Positions 1-10,999 of a stretch of DNA of 64,000 bases are shown here, piece by piece (the stretch's first letter is position 1; each line of letters opens with the position of its first letter). The position numbers and the translations under genes are program-made. Under the pieces are notes generated by a model, which had not been told where the DNA came from, did not search any database, and saw only the letters and a program-made list of their open reading frames with translations. This stretch comes from Leucosporidium creatinivorum. Its lineage: Eukaryota; Basidiomycota; Microbotryomycetes; Leucosporidiales; Leucosporidiaceae. The DNA lies in NCBI GenBank assembly GCA_001600635.1, contig BCKL01000041.1:3637-67636 (forward strand). Direction: 5' to 3'.

Positions 1-205
1 TCGAGGTCCACAAAAGTCGTCGCTACTACTCCAATGGAGCTCGGGTTCGCGTCACAAGCGCTCGAGCTTTCAGTCATGCAGCTCTGGCCCGTCAGAAGCC
101 ACTCGTTCAAGAACCGACCTTGCCCTGCGCCGAGCCGGCTCAACGTCTCGATGCGAGACCATTCTCTTCGCTAACGGTCAAGTCAAGGTCTACATGACGG
201 TTCCA

Positions 206-2096
206 TTACTCTTTCATGATCCTCTTGAGCGCAAACCACTGGCCCCAAACAACGTCCTTCTTCTGCAAATACTCCCACAACTCGTCCACGTCCTCCGAAC
301 CACCAACGGCGAACGTCTCGACAAGGGCATCGAAGTCCAAGTCGCAGGCTACCAGAGTTGCCACCAAGGAGGAGCCGTTGCCACCTACCTTCGAGATCAT
401 CGCGAAGGCGCTCCGCTTAGACTGCCCGGCTCGAGTCTCAAGGGCAGTTGCAAGCTTCTCCTCTGCCGAGTCGGGAGAGTCTCGGGCGATGGCAACAGGG
501 GGGGAAAGGGCACGAGGAGGGGGTGGAGGAGGGGTGGGGTTGAGCTCCAGAACTTCGAAGTCCTCCTCCTTGACGGCATCAATGTCCGCATTCGGCTCGG
601 GGGAGAGGTGAGGGGTTGAGGCGGAAGAGCTGGTGGTGCGAGAGGGTACAGGGGTGTTGAGTGAGCGGATGGGGAGAAGAGGAGTGGGGGGAGGGCTGTG
701 TTGCTCCTCTGGACCGTCCTGAGCGAGTGCGGGAGCTTCGAGCTGGAGGGGAGGCGGAGAGCCGAGGGGGGTGGTTGAGGGAGGAGGGGTAGGGAGGAGA
801 GGGGGAGAGGCGGAAGCGGCAAACTCAAGCTCCTCCTGCTCCTTCTTGAGCCAAGGGCGCGGCATATGAGCTTGAGCTAGAGGGCTCGAGGCTCGGCGCT
901 TGAGCTTGAGGGGGAGAGGAGGGGAGGGGGTTTGCGCGCGCTTTTGCCGAGCCTGCAGAGCTTCCGAGAGGTTAGGGAGGTCCAGGCCACGACGAGGAGA
1001 GATATAGGAAAGCTCACCTCAATCTGCTCAGGCGTCGCTTGCCGCTCCTTCGAGTCCTCCGAGTCCGCCTCAACCTTCGGACAGTACTGCAAGGCAAGGG
1101 AAGAGTAAGAACACTTCACTAGTCAAGACGGCGCAACTGGCGTACCTCTTCAGCCTCGAAATCGCCCCCGTCACTCGAGCTCGACAAGTCCAAATACTCA
1201 ATCTCTTCTTCCACGACGTACTGTGAACGAGCAGCATTTAGCTAGGGAGCGCGAGTCGATAAGAGGTAGTATGAGCTCACTACTTCAGGCTCCTCGAACC
1301 CACTTTCCCTCGCATTGCTCGACTGCAAGTGAACTAGAGGGGGCTGCGAGACGAAAGTCAGCGAGAGAAGAGATTTGGTGGAACGCGCTCCCACTCACAA
1401 AGAATGACATAGCTCTAGCAAGCGCGGCAGGGATCGGCTTGGGCTTTAGGCCGCAGCTGTGCTCAAGGCGTACCTCCAAAACGATCCCATACTCCTCCTC
1501 CGCCGAGTCCCGAGGCGCAACTTTGAGGACCACCTTGAAGGTGCACCCTCCCCCGGTGGTCAAGCACAGGTAGCGGAACTTGTTGACCCTATGGTCGTGC
1601 TTGCTCTGAAGATGCCCTCCAGCTCGCCGGACGTGGGCTCGGAGGGCCCCCTCCAGCTCGTTGACGCCTGCAACACTGAAGCGCATTCCAATGGACAGGA
1701 CGAGGGCCGCCTTGAGCTGCACGTGCAATGTGTTGAATGTCAGCAATATTGTGAGCCAGAGACCGAACAAGATCTACGTACAGGACGGGCTACGGCCGAG
1801 CACCTAATCTCTCCCTCCATCTTCTCCCGATCGAACCTCTTCTTATACACCGTTGCCACCTCCCACTGGTCCCCCTCCTCCTCCATCAGCTTCATATCTA
1901 TCAAGTAGACACGTCGCTGTGAATGCTTGGCGTATGCCCGAAGCGTGAGCGGTTGGTGCGAGAGCGCGAGCTGAGTGCCGATGCCGACAGCCAAAGCGCC
2001 GAGTTGACCGGTCAACAGCCCATCCTTGTAGCCCACAAAGGTCGTTCCAATTTCCGGTAGTACATCATCCACAGCGGCGGGTTCGGCGGTCGACAT
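206..2096 (-). CDS. Uncharacterised protein with FAR1/WRKY-GCM1-like zinc finger
   Basis: Function is unknown. The start at 2096 (MSTAEPAAVDDV) opens a reading frame to about 1804, joined to an exon over about 1675-1390 and smaller exons near 1215-1146, 1089-1020 and 960-206. The second exon has a C-x6-C, about 23 residues, then H-x-C (YLCLTTGGGC ... LEHSC). That spacing is known from the WRKY/GCM1 fold of FAR1 and MULE-derived DNA-binding proteins. The exon before it has an aromatic and basic stretch (LRAYAKHSQRRVYLIDMK) like the start of such domains. The middle is acidic and Ser-rich; the C-terminal exon is Pro/Ser-rich and ends in a helical, charged segment (DVDELWEYLQKKDVVWGQWF). The exon 1/2 junction is unresolved: the best branch-point acceptor (1717) breaks frame and an acceptor at 1676 keeps it. 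DNA binding is inference. No transposase core is present. Confidence 0.6.
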
Positions 2097-2509
2097 CGAG
2101 AGACGAGGAGGAATTGTAAGGGAAAGAAGCGAGAGCAGCTTTTTCGAGGGACAAAGGAGCGGTGAGGAGGCTTGCAGGGGATCGCGACGAGCCATCACTT
2201 GAGACCGGTACATCACATCGAGCGCTCTTCGATGTACGAAATCATTAGAAAATATTTAATGCGCGCTTACAGCAATTCCTCGGCCGCCTAGGCTTTCGAA
2301 AGCGAAGTTAAGAGGCCCCTTAGAAACGCAGCGAAAGGTCATTTCGCGACTCGCGACTCGCAGACTCGCTGCAGCTCGTACAGGGAAGCACAAGGGATCA
2401 AAGAGCATCTTTACAACATACAGTATTAGCAAGCAACTCCTTCCGGACCAGCGTCCATCGCTCGCTCTCCCCATCCCCTCCCAAATCCATCCCGCCCTGC
2501 ACCAACCCC
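2097..2509. other. Intergenic region between two minus-strand genes
   Basis: This stretch holds the upstream region of the zinc-finger gene (start 2096) and the 3' region of the JHD1-like gene (stop 2510). I see no ORF with family support, RNA gene or repeat in it. Confidence 0.6.
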
Positions 2510-5500
2510 TCAAACCTGACCGTTGGGAAGCGTAGGCGGATGCAGCGGATACGGATTCCCGTTGGCGTAAGGCATCGGCGCAGGAGCAGTTGCAGGTCGA
2601 GGGCGAGGGGAGCCGGCCGAAGCTCCTTGCTGCTGCTGCTGAGGTGGCGGAGGGGCGTAGTGACCGGTCTGGGGAGGCGGGTAGGCGTAAGGAGTGTATC
2701 CCTGTGGCGTCGGAGCAGGGTAGGCGGCGTAGGATGCCGAGGAGGAGGAGAGACGGCGCTCGCCAACGCTGTGAGACTGAGGTGCCGGAGGGGGAGGAGC
2801 GGGGTAGGGGTGGTGGTAGCCGGGCGGAGGAGGAGGGTAGGTGTATCTGTTGGCGTGCGGAGGAGGAGGAGGGTAGCCATTCGAGTAGCCGTTCGAGTAG
2901 CCGAGAGGAGGGGGAGGGTAGGCGAAGCCTTGCTGGAAAGGCGCGAATTGAAGAGGGCGAGGCGGAGCGTGTTGACCGAACGTCGGCCTGTGCTCCTGGT
3001 GCTGCTGCAGGACAGGCGCTCCAGCGCTACCCTTGGACGAGGGCATCACCAAGCGAATCTTGGTGCTCGGTGCGCCTTGCTCCGCCGGTCCCGGCCACCT
3101 CACTCGCTCTACCTGAGTGATGACACTCCTCGTCTCTAGCACAACCGCTCCTCCCTCCTCCTCGATACGACGAACGACCGTGGTGGTTGTCTCGGAAGTG
3201 CGAACGTCGGCGGAAGAGGCGCCGAGATTCGGACGCGAGGGATCGAAGCGCGACTCTCGACGGTCGGTGGTGGAGAGGGGGGTGGTGACGCGGGAGAGGA
3301 TGTGACCGTCGGAGAGGTTGAAGGAGGAGGAAGGAGGGTGGGAGCGAGTGTTGTGCTGAGGAGTCGAGAGCGCCGAGTGAGAAGAGGGTTGTCCGTTCGA
3401 ACGTCCTCCATCCCAGTTCTTGAACCTGATCGTCTGCCCCTCCTGCGAAGGGCTCTCCGCCTTCCTCTTCGCTCCGACCGACGAAGGGTCGACATCCTCG
3501 ACCTTGACGGCGAGAGCGAAGCATGCCTCGTCCGGCTTCTCGCCCCTCGCCTGCATCACCAGCACCCTCAATCTCCTCGCCAGCCCGGCCGGGTCCTTGA
3601 CCATCTCCCACGGTACGTTCTCCCTCGCGATCCTTCTCCTCTCCGCCGAGACGGGCGCATCCTTTGGCATCCTCGTCGACTGCTCGAGGAGGAAGGTCGA
3701 GAGCTCCTTCAGTCCTTCGAGCACGCGGAGGTTTATGTCGAGCGGGAGGGAGGTTGGAGGAGGCGGAGGAGCATCGGCGGCAGAAGCGGTGGAGAAGGGG
3801 AGGATGGAGGCGAGGCGGTAGGAGTAGTGGTTGGCGACGAACCAGAGGAGCTTGACGAAATGGGGGAAGCGGAACTTGCGAGGGACCTTAGTGGCGAGCT
3901 CGATGGCGTAGACGCGGAGCTGGGTGGGGATGTTGAGCGAGTGGAGGAAATTGCCGCCGAAGACGAGGGTGTCGCAGGGAGTGTACTGGAGACGACGAGG
4001 GGGTGTCAGTCGGCGACGGAGAGGCGAGAGGAGATCAGCAGGACCCACCACCGCATGCGGCCAGCCCGTCGGAATGATCATGGTGTTGCCAGCGGTGAGC
4101 TCGACCTGCGAAAAGGGAAAAGAAAGGACCGAGTCAACCTCCGCGCCTCTCTCATCGCCTCTTGGGTCGCTTCAGACGTACCTTGTAGACGCAGTCGACA
4201 TCGTCTCCCAACCAAGTCGTCTCCTGCAGCTCGGCGTTCCCGCTCCATCGCTCGTAGGCGGCGAGGTTGGCGGGCGTCGGGCGGATGAAGTAGAAGACCT
4301 TCTGGCCGCGCAGGATATGGTAGAAGACGGATGAGCCGGCGAAGTCGACGTGCCAGTCCTGCAGGGGCGAGCGAGGACGAGGTCAGCGAGACCGTCGAGC
4401 GAGGTAGAGGAAAAGCGAAGCTCACCGTCCAGCACCTCGCCACGCTCATCAAGCAGTACTTCTGCACCCTCGGATACTCGCCTGGCCTCTTCATAGTCTC
4501 TGGCCAAATGTTGTCGACCCAGTCAAGTTTTCTGTGCAGAGAAGGAGGTTCGGTCAGCTCTTGGTTCGCGACGATCGAGTCTCCAGCTCCTTCCCTCGGC
4601 ATAACAGCAGACCATCGCTCGAGTAGAGGAGGCGAGGAGGGCAAGCAAGAGCAGTAGACATCATCGAAACTCACCTGACAATCTCGGGCGCGACGACCTG
4701 AGGGCTCAACGGGCTCTCGCTCACTTCCAACGAGATGACGTTGCGGACCTTGTCGCGGTTGGGATCGGTGTAGTAGTCAGCCCATTGTTGGAGTGTCCAG
4801 TGCGAGAGGGAGGATTGCGAAGCGACATCTGAGAGGGAAGGCAGGCGTCAGCTCGGCGTCGGGCGGTCGAGCACAAGGGAAGACCGAGAGCGCACCGATG
4901 ACTTCGAGAGGTGTCTTGGGACCTGCAGAGGAGTCGTGAGGTCAGCTTTTGCTCCTGTAGTATCGCAGAGAGGGTGGGTAGCGACTCACCGACGACCTTG
5001 GCGATCTGATGAATGCTGATGTCGCTCGGCGGCATAGTCATCCCCAAGCCCTCCGGCTGCTCCACCAAGAACGGCTCCAAGAAGCTCTGCTCGCTATAGA
5101 TCCACTCGTCGGTAATCTCCTCCACCTTCATCGTCTTGAAGGCCCCCGACACCGTCTCCCTCGTCGCGAGCACTTTGAGCCATCGTTCGGCGTCGGCCGG
5201 CATGTGCGAATCGAGGTTGGCGTAGTCGATTTTGGAAGAGGCGCGGGCGGACTTGCGAGGTGGTGGTCTGAAGGTGGTGATGAGGGGAGTGGGAGTCGAT
5301 TCGGAGGCGGTGATGCAGGGCGGGCAGTACCACTGCGGAGCAGCGTGGGTCAGCGAGAAGCTCGGCGGGAGTAGCTGCATACTAGGCGCACCTTGTCGAT
5401 GAGGTCGGGAGCTATAGGAAGATCTGGTCGGTCAGTGGGAGACGCTTCTCGGCGCGCGACGGGCTCACAATCGGTCTTGGACGCAGCGACGCAGGTCCAA

Positions 5501-6116
5501 TGGCTGTAGGAAAGCAGTGTTAGCTTGTTTCGAGGATCGAAGTAGAGCTAGAGAGCACTCACTACCAAGCCTGGCACCTGTGAGCGAGAACGCAGCGAGA
5601 GGTCAGCGACTGGCGTCGAGGTCGGCTTAAAAGGCTCGGAGACGGTATGCTGCAGCCGCCCCGCGCCCCGTTCGAACATGCTGTAACCTGATGGCCATGC
5701 TGCTGCTCTGCCATGTGTCCTCGCTGCAGTCTTCGCAGCCCTTCGAAGCAGGTGTGCGCCTGAGCAGGTGTGCGCCTGAGCCCCGCCGTGCAGCCTGCAG
5801 CCACCTTCTCGGCGAAACGAGATACAGCACTGAAGCATGCACAACGAACAGACCGCCCGCTGCTACTCGGCTGCAGATCCCGCCCACTCCTGCAGCTCAA
5901 AGGTGCCCAAAAGACTCACGATTCACAGCCTATCCATTCCTCCTTCTTCTTCTTGATGCGCTGTACTCCGACAGCACAGGCAGGGCAATGCTCCGGTTCC
6001 TCTCCTGCTGCCGGCTTGGTCCTCTTGGGTCCCGAACGCCGAGGTCGAGTGAGCGAAAGGGGGAGAGAAGCGGGGGGCGAGGAGGCGCTTGCTGAGGCGG
6101 AGCGAGTCGGCGCCAT
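2510..6116 (-). CDS. JHD1: JmjC histone H3 lysine demethylase with PHD finger (JHD1/KDM2-like)
   Basis: A nuclear Fe(II)/2-oxoglutarate dioxygenase predicted to remove methyl groups from histone H3 lysine (H3K36 in the JHD1/KDM2 family). Exon 1 starts at 6116 ([12 protein letters not shown]) and carries the first PHD cysteines (EEPEHCPAC ... WIGCES). After a long intron the finger continues as CQAWYHWTC and KWYCPPC. The middle exons carry the family signature ([21 protein letters not shown]). The JmjC core reads [14 protein letters not shown], giving the H-x-D metal pair, and then GWPHAV, giving the second His, followed after a 63-nt intron (3986-4048) by [18 protein letters not shown]. The C-terminal third, below about 3400, is low-complexity Pro/Tyr/Gln. 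Length is roughly 900 residues with eight or more exons. Domain order matches fungal JHD1; substrate choice is inferred from family. Confidence 0.9.
5748..5779. repeat. Tandem duplication of a 16-nt unit in the first JHD1 intron
   Basis: The unit gcaggtgtgcgcctga occurs twice head to tail (5748-5763 and 5764-5779). It lies inside the unusually long first intron of the JHD1-like gene (about 5599-5922). Confidence 0.85.
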
Positions 6117-7557
6117 GGCTGTAAGTGAACAGGTACGAGTAGCGGTGATGCAGTCCAGTCGTGTAGTCGATCAAGCTGCCGCTGCCGACATGTACGAGAA
6201 GCGAGAATGAGGCGAGACGAAGAGAGGCGAAACAGGCGCGTGAGCACAAGTGAAGCGGCGAGAGTAACCTGTACAGCTCTAACGGCAGTACAGCAGAGGC
6301 GAGGGGTGAGTAGATTATCGCTGGTACAGCTCATGCTACTACTTCTGCTGACCCTGTAGCCCGAGAGCGAACCTCGCCGCGGAGCACGATCGCGGTGAGC
6401 AAGACTGGAAGCTTGATGCGATACAGCAACTCGATAGGATCCCTGAAAGATCAGATCACCAGGTGCACTCCCCCTCGCCCACCGACCGACTTCTCTCACT
6501 CGCTTTTGCAGCTCACGACTGATCGCCGAACCTGGCCTTTCTCGTTCGCAGGAGCAGCCGTCACCGCTGAGGTGGTGCATGACTATCTGCTCATGCACTT
6601 GTAGCATGTCAGCTCCTTTTAGACTTGGTGTTCGCGCCCCAGAAGCCCTCCACTATCCGCTCAAATTGACTCTCGGCGCGTGGCTTCATCGCCGAGCAGC
6701 TTTTGCAAGGCCATGCATGGCCCGCGGTAGGGTCCCGATGAGATCTGATGCTGTTCGCGCAGCTCTACAGACGCCTTTGTGCTGCACTGGAGAGACGCCC
6801 GACGAGATCAGGAAAGACCGTTCCGACAAGGCCAAGCGAGGTGAGCCCTTTCTCGGCCGCTTCTTTCGCACTTTCAGAGCTGATTCCCGCTCTTTCTCAC
6901 CTTTTTCACCGTCATTCTCACTTTCTCATTAGTCGTACTATCACTACTGCCTCCTCATCAGTCCGTCGGTCGACTCAGCCTTCCAAGAAGAACCCGAATG
7001 GCAAGGGAGGCAAGCCCCAAGGCGGCGGCGGCAAGCCTCAGGGTGGTCGCAAGTAGGGAGGGTAGGCAGTGTGCTTCACTGCAATCCTTGCTGTTCATCC
7101 ATAGAGCTGCTGTTGAAGCTTCGAGAGATTAGAGAGGAAAGCTGCTTGAGCTCGGCGATTGCTCGAAGGCGGCTGCTCGGCGAAGAACTGAGCTGTTGAG
7201 CTGCGCTCGACGGCTGCAGTAAGGCGTGGAAAATCTTGAGTAGTCACTTTCCAGTATTTATCTGTACCGAGGAGCGTTCTGCACGACATTAAGAGCGGGA
7301 TCGTGGCGTTTCTAATCGGGGTAAGTAACTGTCAAAATCGACTTGTATTCTAATTCACCCGCCTTTCGACTTCCAGCGCGAGCTCTCTCTTGCCTTCTTC
7401 CTCCTCGTCACTACTCCTCGTGAGCTCTTTTACTCGCTCTGTAGCTGACTGTTCGCGCCCTGCTGACAAACTTCGCTCTCTCCCACTCCCCTACAACCTC
7501 TTTCCAACGCGACTCGAATGGCCCGTGCTCTCCGCTCGCCAGAAGCAGCTCGCAATC
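6117..7557. other. 1.4-kb intergenic region with a displaced DBP10 fragment
   Basis: Divergent region between the JHD1-like gene (-) and the mevalonate diphosphate decarboxylase gene (+), so it should contain both promoters. It also contains the copy of the DBP10 3' end described separately (6799-7192). Apart from an open frame at 6579-6840 leading into that copy, I see nothing I can name. Confidence 0.6.
6799..7192 (+). pseudogene. Displaced copy of the 3' end of DBP10, possibly part of a chimeric gene
   Basis: About 394 nt closely match 54459-54852, the last part of the DBP10 helicase gene 47.6 kb away in the same orientation. The copy holds the last 42 nt of the penultimate exon (6799-6840, identical), the whole 121-nt intron (6841-6961; GT and AG kept; 9 differences by eye), the whole last exon with its stop (6962-7056; one difference, a silent CGC/CGT Arg change), and about 136 nt of 3' flank with more differences. 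The helicase core is absent, so the copy cannot encode Dbp10. The intron shows it arose from DNA, not a spliced mRNA. The DBP10 frame stays open upstream to an ATG at 6579 (next Met 6606), so a small basic chimeric protein is possible. I call it a gene fragment by default. Confidence 0.85.
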
Positions 7558-9172
7558 ATGGCCGAAGCTACCTGCACCGCTCCTGTACGTTCTTAGCTCC
7601 ATCCGCTGCACGCCAAGCTCACTCTCTGCTCTCCTACAGGTCAACATCGCCGTCGTCAAGTAGTACGCTACCGCTCCCTTTCTTTCTCGTCGCGCCCAGC
7701 TAGAAGCTGACCGAGCTCTGATCCTGCGCAGCTGGGGCAAGCGCGACACTTCGCTCATCCTCCCCACCAACTCGTCGCTCTCGGTCACGCTCTCGCAGGA
7801 TCACCTCCGCTCCCTCACTTCTGCCAAAGTCGTCGAGCAGTCGCAGGGTTCGGACCGGCTCTGGTTGAATGGCGAGGAGGAGGAGATCAAGGCTGGTGGA
7901 AGGACTGAGAGGTGCTTGTCCGAGATGAGGAGCATCAGGAAGGCTATTGAGGTGAGTCGAAAGCGCGACGACGCGTTGTGCTGAAGAGGCGGAGCAAGGG
8001 CTGTAAGAGAGCCTGCGGGCGGAAGCATAAAGTCATCTCATGAGCTTCATGCAGCTTTACTGCTGTGTGTTAAGGCGGGAAGCTGCGCGTGCTTGGTCGG
8101 CGTGGTCTGGCCGCGCCGAGCAGCTCGAGCGCCAGCAGTGGGTGGTTTAACGCGACGATTCGCAGCCTTCACGACATGAACCAGGACCTGCATCGCTGAC
8201 CTTTCCTCTGCGCCCCCACAGGACAAGGACTCGTCCCTTGCCAAGCTCTCCGCCTCGCCCGTCCACATCGCTTCCGAGAACAACTTCCCCACCGCCGCTG
8301 GACTCGCCTCATCCGCTTCGGGTCTCTCGGCTCTCATCGCCACCCTCTCCACCCTTTACGACCTCCCCGCCCACGGCGTCTCCTCGTCGGACCTCTCTCG
8401 CATCGCTCGTCAAGGATCTGGATCCGCCTGCCGCTCCATGTTCGGCGGCTTCGTCAGTTGGGAGATGGGACAGAAGGAGGACGGATCCGACTCTGTAGCC
8501 TACCAGGTCGCCGAGAGGAGTCACTGGCCCGAGATGCAGGCGCTAATCCTCGTCGTCTCGGACCACAAGAAGGGCACCTCCTCCACCGCCGGCATGCAGC
8601 GCACCGTCGCTACCTCGGATCTCCTCCAGCACCGCATCAAGAACGTCGTCCCCGCGCGGATGGCCGCCATGGAGTCTGCCATCAAGGCTCGCGACTTTGA
8701 CTCGTTCGCTCGCCACACCATGGCCGACTCGAACCAGTTCCACGCCGTTTGCCTCGACACGGAACCTCCCATCTTCTACCTCAACGACGTTTCACGGTCG
8801 ATCATTGCCCTCGTCACCGAGTACAACCGCGTCGCCCTCGCCAACGATGGCCGACTCAAGGCCGCCTACACCTTCGACGCCGGACCTAACGCCGTCATCT
8901 ACGCTCAAAAGGAGGACGTCAAGCCCATCCTCGAACTCGCTCTCCGCTACTTCCCCCAGTCAGCCGCCCCCCCCTTCCCCGACCCCTTCGGCCTCCAACC
9001 CAATGCCGCCTCCCCTCTCCCCGCTGGCTTCAACGAGAAGGTCATTCCGGTCTTCCCTGAGGCGAGCGTCTCGAGGATCATCCACACCGAGGTCGGCGAT
9101 GGACCTCGCGTTCTCAGCAAGGAGGAGAGTCTGCTGGGCGAGGACAACCTGCCGAAGTCGGTCAAGGCGTAG
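7558..9172 (+). CDS. MVD1: Diphosphomevalonate decarboxylase
   Basis: Catalyses the ATP-dependent decarboxylation of mevalonate 5-diphosphate to isopentenyl diphosphate, the last step of the mevalonate route to ergosterol, carotenoids and other isoprenoids; cytosolic. Four exons were worked out: 7558-7584, 7640-7662, 7732-7951 and 8222-9172, giving 406 residues, close to the family norm. Motifs visible are the N-terminal VNIAVVKYWGKRD, the GHMP-kinase-type loop [14 protein letters not shown], and [11 protein letters not shown] followed by GGFV. The first coding exon is only nine codons (MAEATCTAP), a layout known for this gene in fungi. The gene converges on the RNase Z gene with 124 nt between stops. 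Confidence 0.97.
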
Positions 9173-9296
9173 AGTAATGCAGAGGTTGTATTGGTGATAG
9201 ATTAGGGATGATGCAAAGTATCAAGGTATTAATGCGTTCGCTTTCGCTGACGTGTCGAGTCGAGGCTTCGAGAACTGCGAGAAGACGGCTCTATTG

Positions 9297-10999
9297 CTAC
9301 TGCTCGGCGCTGGCTTCCCTCCGCCGCGGTATCTCTACCTCCATAAAGTCCCTCGCCACCCTTGCCTCTCCGCCACCCCAAGCATCACTGGCCAACCGCT
9401 CAATCTCCTTGATCATCTTCCTAACATTTCTCGTTCCCTCGCCATCATCCTCTCGCTCCTCTTCGCCGAAGTCGGGATACTTGACGCTGAGATGGTTCAT
9501 GACCAGCGCCTTGGCTCGTACCGCTCGAGCAAACTCGCCGGCGACCTCCGGTGTCGAATGGCCATGCTCCTTAGCTGTAGCGCGCACCGACTCGCGAGTG
9601 ATCAACGTTCCGTCCCGCTTCTTTCCCTCCGCTTGGCTGTCGTCCAGCGTCGGCAGATAGGCGTTCGTCGCCTCGTGCACGACCAAGTCGGCTCCCTGCG
9701 ACAGCTCGATACATCCACTCGCGTCGTAGGTATCTCCCAGCACAACGACCTTTCGTCCTGCTCCTCCCATCGGCGGAGGCTCGAGCACGGTCCCGTCAGC
9801 GAGAGTAATTGGTTGTCGGGTGCGAGTGAGCTGGGAGAGGAGTGATAGAGGGTTCTTGATGCCTTGCGCGAGGAGGGCGGCGGCGTTGATAGGGATTTGG
9901 AGGTGGGGGATGAGAAGGTTGGGCTGAAGAGGGAGCGGCCGAGGAAGCTCGTTGAAGATGTAGCCGATGCAATTGACTGCCGGAGATTAGCATCAGTGGC
10001 CACTCTTCTCGACGAGGACCGAGGATAGCAGCGGCACACCTGTATGCAGGATCGGGCCTGCGCTGATGTCGACGCCAGCCTCGCTCGTAAAGTCCTTCCA
10101 TACTCCCTGTTCCTGCCGAATGTTGCGTCCTTCCCGCTCACTCGGATGCAGCTTCCCATTATCCTCCTCTTCTCCGTCGAACAGCAGCTCGTGCACGACG
10201 TACGGCCGCGTGAGGACCGACTGGGTGAGGCGAAGGTTGAGGCGGACAAACTCGCGCAGGCCGGAGGGTCCGTAGAGCTCGGTAGGTCTCTGTTGATGGG
10301 GTGGACGTTGGAAGAGATAGTTCGAGGTCGTGGGGTTTAAATCAGAGTCGTCAGCTCGGCCGGAAGCGAGTTGAGAGTCATCGAGACTCACGGCCGAGGG
10401 AGCCTGTGAAGCCTTGATCCGTGGGTCAGTCTGACCGGGTAGAACGCTTCCCTCGCCCGCACTAATGGTACACAGTAGTCCGACGAGTCCATTGACGTGG
10501 TCCGCTGTATGTGAGAGGCTGTGAGCCCAAGGCCGAGGGGAGGAAGGACCGAAGCTCGCTCACCGTGCATGTGGGTGATGAAGATCTGCGAGACGGCGCT
10601 CATCTTGAGCTTGCTCTTCATGAACTGATGTTGAGTCCCTTCTCCAGCGTCGACGACCCATCTGCAGTGCACTGATCAGCTTGAGAAGTCCGCAGGGAGG
10701 GGGAGCGAGCGAGCTTACAGCTGCTTGTCGACCTTGAGGGCCAGGGAAGAGACGTTGCGAGTACCGCATGGACGTCCAGCAGCTGTACCGAGGAACGTCA
10801 AGCTCATCGCATCCGGCATAACGACTTTGGGGGGAAGAGAAGCGGGTGCGGTCGAGTGGAAGCGCAAGAGTGAGGGCGGAGGCTTCTGTAGGGTGATGGG
10901 CGAGCACAGGTAGGCGGTAGTGGTGTTTCTGATGTTGCCGAGAGGGCTGTAGGCTGATAGGCGAGCCGTTGAGAAGCGCGAGAAGCTCGAACACAGCAT
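9297..10999 (-). CDS. Short-form tRNase Z (ELAC1/TRZ1-like)
   Basis: A zinc endoribonuclease of the metallo-beta-lactamase superfamily that cleaves the 3' trailer from pre-tRNAs. The metal motif THMHADHVNG (HxHxDH) is assembled across an intron near 10559 and lies in the N-terminal part, typical of the short form. Later motifs are GDTYDASG, VVHEATNAYL, GHSTPEVAGEFA and LVMNHLSVKY. The start at 10999 adds about 60 residues before the conserved LTFLGTAAGRP. That leader (MLCSSFSRFSTARLSAY ...) is rich in Ser, Arg and hydrophobic residues and lacks acids, like a mitochondrial presequence. A later Met (MPDAMSLTFLG) could give a cytosolic or nuclear form. Length is roughly 430 residues over about five exons. 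Confidence 0.92.

Noticed and set aside
3302-4288. 328-codon plus-strand open frame opposite the JHD1 gene
   Set aside because: Composition is Arg/Glu/Leu-biased as expected for a shadow of GC-rich coding DNA; the JmjC motifs are on the other strand.
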